From: Phocaeicola dorei
Lineage (GTDB): Bacteria > Bacteroidota > Bacteroidia > Bacteroidales > Bacteroidaceae
Length of the DNA stretch: 64,000 nt
Reading direction: 5' to 3'
Assembly (NCBI RefSeq): GCF_013009555.1
Contig: NZ_CP046176.1
Coordinates: 2,759,501 to 2,823,500 of the forward strand
The notes beneath the pieces are model-generated. The model saw only the letters and a list, made by a program, of their open reading frames with translations, was not told where the DNA came from and did no database searches. This document shows positions 38,902-48,039 of this stretch, piece after piece. Within the stretch, counting starts at the first letter, position 1. Each line of letters begins with the position of its first letter. The translations under genes and the position numbers were made by a program.

Positions 38902-40008
38902 ATGAAACAATTTATATCATTTGTGCGAAAAGAATTCTATCACATTTTCCGGGACCGCCGGACGATGCTGATATTACTAGGTATGCCTGTCGTACAAATT
39001 ATTCTTTTCGGTTTTGCCATCACCACCGAAGTAAAGAATGTAAAAGTAGCCGTGCTGGATTTCTCAAAAGATGTATCCACCCGGCAAATCATCGACAAAC
39101 TGGATGCCAGTGACTATTTCAATGTCAACAAGATGCTATATGACAACGACGAGATAGAGGAAACACTCCGGAAAAGCAGTTCAGACCTGGTCATTGTGTT
39201 TGAGGCCGGTTTCGATAACAATCTGCGGCATACCGGTAAAGCCCGAGTACAACTGATAGCCGATGCCACCGATCCCAACAATGCTACCATACTGACCTCT
39301 TACGCATCCAATATTATTGCAGATTATCAGCAAAGCCGGATCATGCAACAACAATCACCCATACAGATTATCCCCCAAATAAAGTTATTGTACAATCCGG
39401 GTATGCAAAGTGCCTACAATTTTGTGCCGGGAGTAATGGGATTGATTTTAATGTTGATATGCGCCATGATGACTTCCATCTCTATTGTCCGTGAAAAAGA
39501 AACCGGTACGATGGAAGTATTGCTGGTATCTCCCGTACGTCCGCTATGGATGATTATAGCCAAAATGGTACCTTACTTTGTGCTGTCATGCGTCAATCTG
39601 GTCACAATTCTGCTGCTGTCTGTTTATGTATTACATGTTCCGGTAGCAGGCAGTCTTTTTTCGTTGGCTTTGCTCTCATGGATCTTCATCGTAGTATCTC
39701 TGCTGTTGGGATTATTGGTTTCCACTATCGCCCGTACCCAAGTGGAAGCCATGCTGTTTTCGGGAATGGTACTGATGATGCCTACCGTTCTACTTTCCGG
39801 CATGATATTCCCCATCGAGAATATGCCTCTTCCTTTACAGCTGATTTCAAATGTCATCCCTGCCAGATGGTATATTGTCGGAATCAAGAAAATCATGATT
39901 GAAGGATTGAGTATCAGTTATGCACAGGGAGAAATGGGTATACTTATGCTGATGGCTGTTGTCCTTTTACTCATCAGCCTAAAAAAGTTTAACAAACGAT
40001 TAGAATAA
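38902..40008 (+). CDS. ABC-2 type permease, first (YbhS-like)
   Basis: A 368-residue integral membrane protein with an N-terminal membrane segment (LILLGMPVVQIILFGFAIT), a large periplasmic domain (about 50-170) and five C-terminal segments, the ABC-2 permease plan. The conserved region REKETGTMEVLLVSPVRP is the coupling helix that contacts the ATPase. It probably forms a heterodimer with the next gene product. Spacing is 22 nt after the ATPase gene and 12 nt before the second permease. Confidence 0.92.
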   Translation: MKQFISFVRKEFYHIFRDRRTMLILLGMPVVQIILFGFAITTEVKNVKVAVLDFSKDVSTRQIIDKLDASDYFNVNKMLYDNDEIEETLRKSSSDLVIVFEAGFDNNLRHTGKARVQLIADATDPNNATILTSYASNIIADYQQSRIMQQQSPIQIIPQIKLLYNPGMQSAYNFVPGVMGLILMLICAMMTSISIVREKETGTMEVLLVSPVRPLWMIIAKMVPYFVLSCVNLVTILLLSVYVLHVPVAGSLFSLALLSWIFIVVSLLLGLLVSTIARTQVEAMLFSGMVLMMPTVLLSGMIFPIENMPLPLQLISNVIPARWYIVGIKKIMIEGLSISYAQGEMGILMLMAVVLLLISLKKFNKRLE

Positions 40009-40020
40009 GTTCCGGAAGAT

Positions 40021-41127
40021 ATGATAAAGTATTTATTAGAAAAAGAATTCAAGCAACTGCTGCGCAACCCGATGCTTCCGCGGATACTGCTCGTATTTCC
40101 CTGCATCATCCTGCTGGTGTTGCCTTGGGCCGCAAACTTTGAAATCAAGAATATGAATCTCAGCGTAGTGGATAATGACCGCAGTCCCTATTCCACCCGA
40201 CTGGTTCAGAAGGTGGGAGCTTCCGAATATTTTCATCTGGTAGATGTTTCAAACAGTTACCAGGAAGCGATGCAATGCATTGAAAAAGGAGATGCTGACC
40301 TCATTTTGGAAATCCCGCCACACTTCGAACGCGATTTGCTGAAAACCGGTGTAGCAAAAGTACTGGTTTCAGCCAACACCGTAAACGGAACGAAAGGAAC
40401 TTTAGGAAGTTCCTACCTCAGTAATATAGTGAATGCCTATGCCACTGAAATCCGGGCTTCCCATTCCGGCTCTATTTCTCCCTCCCCGGTGATAAGTATA
40501 GATACCCAAGGACGTTTCAACCCCTATCTGGATTATAAGGTATTTATGGTTCCGGCACTGATGGCACAATTGTTGATGATGTTATGCGGCTTTCTGCCTG
40601 CTCTTAATATTGTGAGTGAAAAAGAATTCGGAACCATCGAACAAATCAATGTGACTCCTGTAAGCAAATTCACTTTCATTCTGGCCAAGCTGATTCCTTA
40701 CTGGATAGCCGGCATACTGATCCTCACAATCGGTATCATTCTGGCATGGTTAGTTTATGGTCTGGTTCCGGCCGGTCATTTATGGCTGCTTTATTTCTTT
40801 GCATTATTATTCATTATCGTTATCTCGGGCATGGGGCTGGTAGTTTCCAACTATTCCCAAACCATGCAGCAGGCCATGTTTGTCATGTTTTTCTTTGTGA
40901 TTATCATCATGCTGATGAGCGGGTTGTTTACTCCCATCAACAGTATGCCCGAATGGGCACAAACCATAACCATTGCCAATCCTTTGAAGTACTTCATACA
41001 GGTAACACGTATGGTTTACCTGAAAGGAAGCGGATTCAGTGACCTGATTATGCAATTTATCGCCTTGTTCCTTATGGCCATCGCTTTGAACGGTTGGGCG
41101 GTATTCAGCTACAAAAAGAATTCATAA
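40021..41127 (+). CDS. ABC-2 type permease, second (YbhR-like)
   Basis: A 368-residue paralogue of the preceding protein and of the same length: an N-terminal membrane segment (LLVFPCIILLVLPWAANF), a periplasmic domain, and five C-terminal segments. The coupling-helix motif is SEKEFGTIEQINVTPVSK. Last gene of the exporter operon. The substrate is unknown; related systems export drugs or ions. Confidence 0.92.
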   Translation: MIKYLLEKEFKQLLRNPMLPRILLVFPCIILLVLPWAANFEIKNMNLSVVDNDRSPYSTRLVQKVGASEYFHLVDVSNSYQEAMQCIEKGDADLILEIPPHFERDLLKTGVAKVLVSANTVNGTKGTLGSSYLSNIVNAYATEIRASHSGSISPSPVISIDTQGRFNPYLDYKVFMVPALMAQLLMMLCGFLPALNIVSEKEFGTIEQINVTPVSKFTFILAKLIPYWIAGILILTIGIILAWLVYGLVPAGHLWLLYFFALLFIIVISGMGLVVSNYSQTMQQAMFVMFFFVIIIMLMSGLFTPINSMPEWAQTITIANPLKYFIQVTRMVYLKGSGFSDLIMQFIALFLMAIALNGWAVFSYKKNS

Positions 41128-41175
41128 CAGATAAATCGGAACATTTACTTGTTTATCATTGTTAATATCAGTAGC

Positions 41176-41193
41176 TTAGCAATCTGTTGCTAA
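41176..41193 (+). terminator. Weak terminator-like hairpin after the exporter operon
   Basis: Perfect 7-bp inverted repeat TTAGCAA / TTGCTAA with a 4-nt loop, followed after 5 nt by TTTTT. It lies between the permease stop and the transaldolase gene. The stem is short and it could instead be an operator. Confidence 0.4.
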
Positions 41194-41225
41194 CCTGATT
41201 TTTAATTATCTAAAAGAAAAAAGTT

Positions 41226-41882
41226 ATGAAATTCTTTATTGACACAGCCAACCTGGCACAAATCCGCGAAGCAAATGCATTGGGCGTACTGGATGGTGTA
41301 ACCACAAATCCGTCTTTAATGGCCAAAGAAGGCATTAAAGGAGTTGAGAACCAACATAAACATTACATTGAAATATGTAATATAGTGGATGGAGATGTCA
41401 GTGCCGAAGTGATTGCTACCGATTATGAAGGAATGATTCGTGAAGGCGAAGAACTTGCCGCCCTTAACCCACACATTGTAGTAAAAGTTCCTTGTATTGA
41501 GGACGGCATCAAAGCTATCAAATATTTCAGTAATAAAGGAATCCGCACTAATTGTACACTGGTTTTCTCTGCCGGATAGGCATTACTTGCGGCAAAGGCG
41601 GGGGCTACCTATGTATCTCCATTTGTCGGCAGACTGGATGATATTTGTAATGACGGTGTAGGACTGGTTGCACAAATTGTAGAATTGTACCAAACTTATG
41701 ACTACAAGACACAAGTTCTTGCCGCCTCCATCCGAAACACCTTACATATATTACAATGTGCGGAAGTGGGAGCAGATGTAGTAACCTGCCCGTTATCCGC
41801 CATTAAAGGCCTTCTAAACCATCCATTGACAGATATAGGATTAGAAAAATTCCTGGCCGATTATAAAAAGGTAAACGGATAA
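41226..41882 (+). pseudogene. Transaldolase (TalC/FSA type) interrupted by an in-frame TAG
   Basis: Read through the stop, this is a 218-residue small transaldolase or fructose-6-phosphate aldolase. The N-terminal part runs [23 protein letters not shown], and Schiff-base Lys87 in HIVVKVP. Codon 118 (41577-41579) is TAG, in [29 protein letters not shown], where the family usually has Gln. CAG to TAG is a single change, and the frame is otherwise intact on both sides and ends cleanly at 41882. The first part alone (117 residues) lacks half the barrel and should not be active. Either a recent nonsense mutation or a sequence error; I prefer the first only weakly. A strong terminator follows. Confidence 0.88.
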
Positions 41883-41891
41883 TAAAAAACG

Positions 41892-41927
41892 TTCCCTCGC
41901 CAATCCAAAGGCGGGGGAATTTGTTTT
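41892..41927 (+). terminator. Terminator of the transaldolase gene
   Basis: A 10-bp stem TTCCCTCGCC / GGCGGGGGAA (one T-G pair) with an 8-nt loop and TTTG-TTTT following. Confidence 0.88.
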
Positions 41928-42040
41928 CCAGACATTACGAAACTAATAATTTCCCTAATGTCGCTTATAGTTAGCAAATAGTCGGATAAGGTTGTTTCGT
42001 ACCCATTTTATTTATTCTTTTACAGTAAATAACATCAAGA

Positions 42041-42964
42041 ATGATAAAAGGACATACTGACATAGATATTTGGAATACTGATTTCTTCGTTAATGCAGAT
42101 TACTTTTCCGATGATTTCATCATTTACCATAATACAGGGAAAGAGTTCACCTATAACAAGCTCGTCCGTACTTTGTTCCATAACCATTCATACAAAACAA
42201 CTTATACTTCGTTTATACTTTGTCTAAGTGGTTTTTCTGAAATAGAAATAGATTCGGTAAAGTACACTATCAAACAAAATACATTGTTGGTAATGATGCC
42301 TAATCAGACAGTAAAATACTATGAAGTCAGTAATGATTACAAAGCGTACCTCATCATGATATCCAATAAGTATTTTGATACCCGTGATAATTTCTATAAA
42401 ATGGCCTCTCTTTTGATTCCTTTGAAAAACCACCCTTGTGCCGATTTAAGCCTCGCAGAAACCGATTTATTGAAAGCATATCATGTGCTGCTCTATAAAA
42501 AAATCAGCGAACAGAACAATATGTTCCGTAACTTCACTATACAATACTTGATACAAGCCACATTCTATGAAGTATGCCAACTTTTGCTGAAGCATATTGA
42601 AATTGAAAAAAGAAATATGCCGCATAAAGAAGAGATATTCAAGCGATTCTTGAAAATGGTTGAAACGTATCACTATAAAGAAAGAGATATCTCTTTTTAT
42701 GCGGAAAAGCTTTGTCTCACCCCTAAATATTTATCTTCCACTATCAAGGAAGTTTCCGGAAAGCTGGCAGGAGACTGGATTGATAATTATGTTATTATCG
42801 AAGCTAAAGCTTTACTTATCTCCACCAATCTGACGGTTCAGGAAATTTGTTATGAACTGAACTTTTCCACTCCATCCTCATTCACCCGTTTCTTTAAACG
42901 AATTACCGGAATGTCACCTAGAAAGTTCAGAACAATAAAAGTCTTTCCCAATCTGATAGAATAA
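42041..42964 (+). CDS. AraC-family transcriptional regulator
   Basis: A 307-residue regulator. The N-terminal half is cupin-like (FHNHSYKTTYTSFILCLSGFSEIEIDS...) and the C-terminal third holds two HTH motifs (DISFYAEKLCLTPKYLSSTIKEVSG and LTVQEICYELNFSTPSSFTRFFKRITGMSPRKFR). There is no receiver or membrane domain, so it probably senses a small ligand or works as an accessory factor. The gene is followed by a soluble histidine kinase 59 nt later on the same strand. Targets are unknown. Confidence 0.93.
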   Translation: MIKGHTDIDIWNTDFFVNADYFSDDFIIYHNTGKEFTYNKLVRTLFHNHSYKTTYTSFILCLSGFSEIEIDSVKYTIKQNTLLVMMPNQTVKYYEVSNDYKAYLIMISNKYFDTRDNFYKMASLLIPLKNHPCADLSLAETDLLKAYHVLLYKKISEQNNMFRNFTIQYLIQATFYEVCQLLLKHIEIEKRNMPHKEEIFKRFLKMVETYHYKERDISFYAEKLCLTPKYLSSTIKEVSGKLAGDWIDNYVIIEAKALLISTNLTVQEICYELNFSTPSSFTRFFKRITGMSPRKFRTIKVFPNLIE

Positions 42965-43023
42965 GAAGAAACGTACACAATATCTATACAGAATTCCCCG
43001 AAAAAAACAATAAAGCCCGAAAT

Positions 43024-44508
43024 ATGGAAAGTATGAGTTATATAAAAGGACAATTAGTCTTATCCAAACAGATATTGAATATCTTACCATCCGCCCTTAT
43101 ATTTATGGATGCAAATGGTACTATCGAGCGCATCAACGATGAGGCTATCCATGAATTGGAATTGGGAGATAGGGATATAAAAGGAGAAAACATTTCCCAA
43201 ATCATATCCATCTTACGGAACCATCAAAATATCATTCCCGAGCTGATTGAAGCGTTAAAGCACGAAGAGAAAATCATAGACTTCCCCAAAGCAACCTTCA
43301 TAAAAAGTGAATTGCAGAACATACGTTTCATTGCTGAAAGACGAATAGCCAGTGTATTCACCAAAAAGAAACTTTCTCAGATGATTCTCTCCTTCCGTAA
43401 CATAGAAGGAGAACTAACCCAACAGCATATCATAAACATGGCACTCAGCCTGACAAAGATTTATCCTTGGTTTTATGATATGGAAAAAAAGAAACTGATT
43501 ATTGACGCGCGTTGGTTCAAGTATCTTAATATACCAACCAAAGACTATACATTAACCGAAGAAGAGTTTGCAGCCTATCTGCATCCGGATGATCGCGATA
43601 CATTGATGAATGCTCTGACTAACCAAATAGCCGGAAATCTCAATACCGAAGCATTTACCTACAGGCTGAAACAGAGTGACGGCAGTTGGGAATGGTTTGA
43701 AGAACAATCTTTATATCTGGAACAAATAGAAGGTGCTCCTTATAGAATAATCGGAGCCTGCCAAAGCATACAGGAGCATAAAAACGCAGAGGAGAAACTG
43801 ATGTTTGCCCGTGACAAAGCAGAACAAAGCGATAAATTGAAAAGTGCCTTTCTTGCTAACATGAGCCATGAAATTCGAACTCCGTTAAATGCTATAATAG
43901 GTTTCTCAAATCTGCTTGTCAGCGAAGAAATGGATGGCGAGGAAAGCAAAGAATTTGTTTCCATCATCAATCAAAACTGTGAGCAACTGTTGGTATTAAT
44001 CTCGGATATCATTGATATGTCAAAGATAGAATCCAATTCTATCGAATTCAAGATACAAAAACAATCGCTCCATCAAATTCTATCTGAGATTTATCAATGC
44101 CAGTCATTGAATATTCCCTCCAAAATAGAATTCAGATTGGAATTACCGGAAGAAGATACTGAAATAATGATTGATACCACCCGATTCAAACAGGTGATTA
44201 ATAATTTAATAAACAATGCCATTAAATTTACAATGTATGGCCATATCACGCTGGGAAGCAAGATATTGCAAAACGGTACAATTGATATTTATGTAAAAGA
44301 TACCGGTATGGGTATGCCACAAGAGAAACTCGCACATATATTCGAACGTTTTTATAAAATGGACTCATTCAAACCGGGAGCAGGCTTAGGGCTTTCTATC
44401 TGCAAAACCATCATTGAGCACATGCAGGGAGAAATCAACGTAACCTCTATAGAAGGCAAGGGCAGTAATTTTACCATCACTATCCCAACAAATCTGATCA
44501 TTATTTAA
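43024..44508 (+). CDS. Soluble PAS-domain histidine kinase
   Basis: A 494-residue kinase with no membrane segment or signal peptide. Two PAS-type regions come first (LPSALIFMDANGTIERIND, about 15-120; and YLHPDDRDTLMNAL...GSWEWFEEQSLY, a PAS_3-like fold, about 155-245). Then HisKA with phospho-acceptor His282 (FLANMSHEIRTPLNAI), and HATPase_c with N-box FKQVINNLINNAIKFT, G1 DTGMGMP, F-box FERFYK and G2 GAGLGLS. No receiver domain or response regulator is adjacent; the AraC protein upstream lacks a phosphorylation domain. The partner is therefore unknown. Confidence 0.93.
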   Translation: MESMSYIKGQLVLSKQILNILPSALIFMDANGTIERINDEAIHELELGDRDIKGENISQIISILRNHQNIIPELIEALKHEEKIIDFPKATFIKSELQNIRFIAERRIASVFTKKKLSQMILSFRNIEGELTQQHIINMALSLTKIYPWFYDMEKKKLIIDARWFKYLNIPTKDYTLTEEEFAAYLHPDDRDTLMNALTNQIAGNLNTEAFTYRLKQSDGSWEWFEEQSLYLEQIEGAPYRIIGACQSIQEHKNAEEKLMFARDKAEQSDKLKSAFLANMSHEIRTPLNAIIGFSNLLVSEEMDGEESKEFVSIINQNCEQLLVLISDIIDMSKIESNSIEFKIQKQSLHQILSEIYQCQSLNIPSKIEFRLELPEEDTEIMIDTTRFKQVINNLINNAIKFTMYGHITLGSKILQNGTIDIYVKDTGMGMPQEKLAHIFERFYKMDSFKPGAGLGLSICKTIIEHMQGEINVTSIEGKGSNFTITIPTNLIII

Positions 44509-45329
44509 ATTTCAAGTATCCTATGCGAGTATATTTAATTCCTTTACTCTCATAATGAGAAAGGACTTTGGCCGATTTAATATATAGACTTTCATGAGGA
44601 TTGATTTTCTTTGTATAGCAGCTCAGCATCTCCGGTGACATACTGGAAGCAGCTGCCTTTATGATAAAAGTATAACGATTACCATTCAGCATCAGCAGCA
44701 AGTACACTCTGATCTACATAGTATCCAGTCGTTTTATAAGCATCTAGTTGTAATCTTGTCCCCAGGACTTCCAGATGTAAATCGGTCAGCCTTTCTCCCG
44801 GCTGACCGATAAAACGACTCCCAGCCGGCAAATGATGTTTTCTGATGACCGTTTCATAATGAACTGTGGCAAAAGCCTTTGCCAATACTGCTAACTTTTT
44901 GTCTCTGGGGTTACGGGCTTCAAACTTATGTGCCAACCAAAGCACATAGTTAGGATCAATATAATATACTTCCGCCAACCTTTTTCCACGATACTTCCCA
45001 AATGCAACTATATCTTCGGACAGACCATAATAAGGTTCAAAGAAAGTGTTATCCTTCACTTTCAGCAGGACATTGCAATTCTGCAAATACTGAAAAGCAC
45101 GCTCTGCCGCATCATTAAATGTAACTGCCAACGACTGAATAAACAGAGGAGAGTAAGTATTATCCGGAAATATACGCCATAAAGCATAATACGAACGATA
45201 AGGAGTGGAAACACTGATTGCATAAAATCCCGCATCTTCTCTACGGCCTTTATTGAAGTTGTCTATCTTTTGAAAAACTCTCTCGGCCATAACGCTAGTG
45301 ATCTGATATAGGGTTACATCTCTATCCAT
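44501..45329 (-). pseudogene. Hypothetical protein gene with a frameshift near the 3' end
   Basis: The first frame (45329 to 44679, 216 residues) begins MDRDVTLYQITSVMAERVFQ and contains VAFGKYRGKRLAEVYYIDPNYVLWLA, a motif also seen in some exonuclease-associated and QSregVF-type domains. It stops at ADAEW. The overlapping +1 frame, open until 44501, continues with protein-like sequence (LMLNGNRYTFIIKAAASSMSP ... ESKGIKYTRIGYLKF). Joined, they give about 275 residues. The switch must occur between about 44717 and 44681. Taken together this looks like one gene with a one-base shift. The tail meets the kinase gene end-to-end with 8 nt overlap. Function unknown. Confidence 0.65.
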
Positions 45330-45487
45330 AGTTACCTCCTATCTTTATAAGGTAAAGATTTTCTTTTCGTAAATATAGCATTTTTCGATGAAAGGACAAG
45401 GATTTTCACCATTTTTACATAAATTATTTTCTATAATATAAACTGCCGTGTGAACAGGAAAAGTAATAGTTCATAAAAGTATATATA

Positions 45488-45527
45488 GAAAAAAGTCTGC
45501 TTGCTTTCCTTCTTGCAAACAGACTTT
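45488..45527 (-). terminator. Terminator of the PBP1A gene
   Basis: Stem AAAGTCTG-TTGC / GCAA-CAGACTTT with one mismatch and a loop of about 10 nt. On the minus strand it ends in TTTTTT. Confidence 0.85.
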
Positions 45528-45551
45528 GTACTTATAAATCTAATCTTCTAA

Positions 45552-47879
45552 TTACTCAAATATATTGTCCAATCCTCCGGTTTCTTCTACCGAAGTTTCA
45601 TCTATCAAAGTATCCTTGCAAGGATCAAAGTCATCAGGAATATTGAATTTCTCGTCCTGAGAGTATCCCAAGCTCTTGTCCTTATAGACTTTCTGCATAT
45701 AAAGCCCCCAGATAGGAAGTGCCATAGCAGCCCCCTGCCCGTCCACCATCGTATCAAAGTGAATATCACGCTCTTCACCACCTACCCATACACCAGATAC
45801 CAATGAAGGGGTGAATCCCATGAACCAACCGTCAGAATTACGGTTGGTTGTACCTGTCTTTCCTCCCATATCGGCAGTAATACCATATAGACGGCGTACA
45901 CGCCCACCCGTACCTTCATTGATGACCGCACGCAGCATGACCAACATTTTATAAGCACTTGTTTCACTAATCACCTCATCCATTTGTGGAGTGAAATTCG
46001 CCAACACATTTCCTTCATTATCCTCAATACGGGTTACAAAAACAGGCGCTGTACGAATACCCCGATTAGCAAATGCCGAATAAGCACTGACCATTTCTCC
46101 TACAGAAATCTCACAAGGGCCTAAACAAAGTGAAACCACCGGATCTATCTGTTTATTTTGTACACCAAATGAATGAATCAGACGAACTAGCTGATAAGGA
46201 TTCAGTTTCCCCATCAAATAAGCCGTTACCCAGTTATCAGAATTTGCCAAGCCCCATTTGATGGTAACCATCTCTCCGTAACGCTTCTTGCTGGCATTAC
46301 GCGGTGACCATGGACGGCCATTTTCATCTATCAAGGTCTGCTCTACATGGCGCACCTGGTCACAGGGAGAAAAACCATTCTCCATAGCTAAAGTATATAC
46401 ATAAGGTTTAATAGTAGAACCCACCTGACGACGGCCTACCATCGCCATATCATACTGGAAATAATTATAGTTGGGTCCTCCCACATATGCTTTTACATGA
46501 CCGGTCAACGGATCCATAGACATGAATCCCGCTCTAAGGAAGAACTTATAGTATTTCAAAGAATCCATCGGAGTCATAATGGTATCCTTTTCCCCCTCGT
46601 ATGAGAATACGGACATTTCATATTTAGTATTGAACGCTTTCTTTATTTCTGCTTCCGAACACCCTGCCTCTTTCATGATACGATAACGGTCAGTCTGCTT
46701 CATGGCCCTGGTCATGATAGAATTCACTTCTGCCTCTGTCAGCTGATTCGTAAACGGAGCCGTTTTCTTTTTCCGTTTTTCCTTGAAGAAACGGGGTTGC
46801 AAATACTGCGCCACATGTTCGTAAACAGCTTCCTCAGCATATTTTTGCATACGTGAGTTGATAGTGGTATAAATCTTAAGACCATCCGTATAGATATTAT
46901 AATTAGTACCATCTTTCTTCTTGTTTTTAGCACACCAGCCGAAAAGAGGATTTGTCTTCCAAGCCAATGAATCCTCATAATATTTCTGCATCTGCCATCC
47001 GCGGTAGTCACTCTTTTTCGGTTCTTTAGCCGTCATCACTCCACGCAGATATTCGCGGAAGTAAGTAGCCAGTCCTTCCTTATGATCTACACGACGATAT
47101 TTCAAGACCAATGGCAATGCCTTTAATGAATCAGCTTCCGCATCAGTCAGGTAACCTGCTTTGCGCATCTGGTCAAGAACAACATTCCGACGTCCGCGTG
47201 AACGTTCATTAAAACGTTTCGGATTATAAAGTGAAGGATTCTTACACATACCTACCAAGGTAGCCGCTTCCTCAATGCTCAGGTCTTTCGGCTCTTTTGA
47301 AAAATATGTATTGGCAGCTGTCTTGATACCGACTGCATTATTCAGAAAATCAAATTTATTAAGATACATGGTCAGAATCTCTTCTTTTGTATAATAACGT
47401 TCCAACTGAACAGCAATCACCCATTCGATAGGTTTCTGCAACAAACGCTCCATCACATTATCCGCCGTAGGTGAATAGAACTGCTTTGCCAACTGCTGAG
47501 TGATGGTGCTACCCCCACCGGCATTCTTCTGCATCATCACCCCCCGTTTCACCAAAGCGCGGATAAACGCACGGGCGTCAATGCCGGAATGTTCTGCAAA
47601 ACGTTCATCTTCGGTAGCAATCAGTGCATGAATCAGATTCGGTGAAAGCTGGTCATAACCCACAAATACGCGGTTCTCCTTACTAAGTGACCAAGTGCCC
47701 AGCATCTTGCCATCATCGGATATAATCTCGGTTGCAAACTTTAAATTCGGATTTTCCAACTCTTCAATGGGGGGGACATATCCAATCCATCCTTTTGCTA
47801 TCGCGGTGAATATGAACGCTATAACCAACAGTATGCCGACTACAAGAGCCCAAAGCACATATATAAATTTCTTCCTCAT
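45552..47879 (-). CDS. Penicillin-binding protein 1A (bifunctional PG synthase)
   Basis: A 775-residue class A PBP anchored by one N-terminal membrane helix (about 7-27). The GT51 glycosyltransferase domain has the catalytic Glu in IATEDERFAEHSGID and GGSTITQQLAKQF. The transpeptidase domain has the serine motif STIKPYVYT, the SDN motif (LANSDNW), and the KTGT box GGKTGTTNRNSDGWF. It polymerises and cross-links peptidoglycan in the periplasm. A minus-strand -7-like box TACTTTTG (47904-47911) lies about 25 nt before the start, and a terminator follows. It is divergent from pyrB. Confidence 0.95.
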   Translation of the reverse strand: MRKKFIYVLWALVVGILLVIAFIFTAIAKGWIGYVPPIEELENPNLKFATEIISDDGKMLGTWSLSKENRVFVGYDQLSPNLIHALIATEDERFAEHSGIDARAFIRALVKRGVMMQKNAGGGSTITQQLAKQFYSPTADNVMERLLQKPIEWVIAVQLERYYTKEEILTMYLNKFDFLNNAVGIKTAANTYFSKEPKDLSIEEAATLVGMCKNPSLYNPKRFNERSRGRRNVVLDQMRKAGYLTDAEADSLKALPLVLKYRRVDHKEGLATYFREYLRGVMTAKEPKKSDYRGWQMQKYYEDSLAWKTNPLFGWCAKNKKKDGTNYNIYTDGLKIYTTINSRMQKYAEEAVYEHVAQYLQPRFFKEKRKKKTAPFTNQLTEAEVNSIMTRAMKQTDRYRIMKEAGCSEAEIKKAFNTKYEMSVFSYEGEKDTIMTPMDSLKYYKFFLRAGFMSMDPLTGHVKAYVGGPNYNYFQYDMAMVGRRQVGSTIKPYVYTLAMENGFSPCDQVRHVEQTLIDENGRPWSPRNASKKRYGEMVTIKWGLANSDNWVTAYLMGKLNPYQLVRLIHSFGVQNKQIDPVVSLCLGPCEISVGEMVSAYSAFANRGIRTAPVFVTRIEDNEGNVLANFTPQMDEVISETSAYKMLVMLRAVINEGTGGRVRRLYGITADMGGKTGTTNRNSDGWFMGFTPSLVSGVWVGGEERDIHFDTMVDGQGAAMALPIWGLYMQKVYKDKSLGYSQDEKFNIPDDFDPCKDTLIDETSVEETGGLDNIFE

Positions 47880-48039
47880 GACGTTTTCTAGTAATTAACG
47901 ATGCAAAAGTAAGGAAAAACTTTGAGATAGAATGTGTTTCTAACAAAGTTCAACGAAATATCTTTTAAATCTTCGCTCATTTATTTTTTTTTCATACCTT
48001 TACACTCCGTATAAGTTGTAATTATAAATACAAGCCAAA

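Noticed and set aside
41226..41882. TAG in the transaldolase as pyrrolysine recoding
   Set aside because: No pyl genes or downstream recoding structure is seen; a point mutation or error is simpler.
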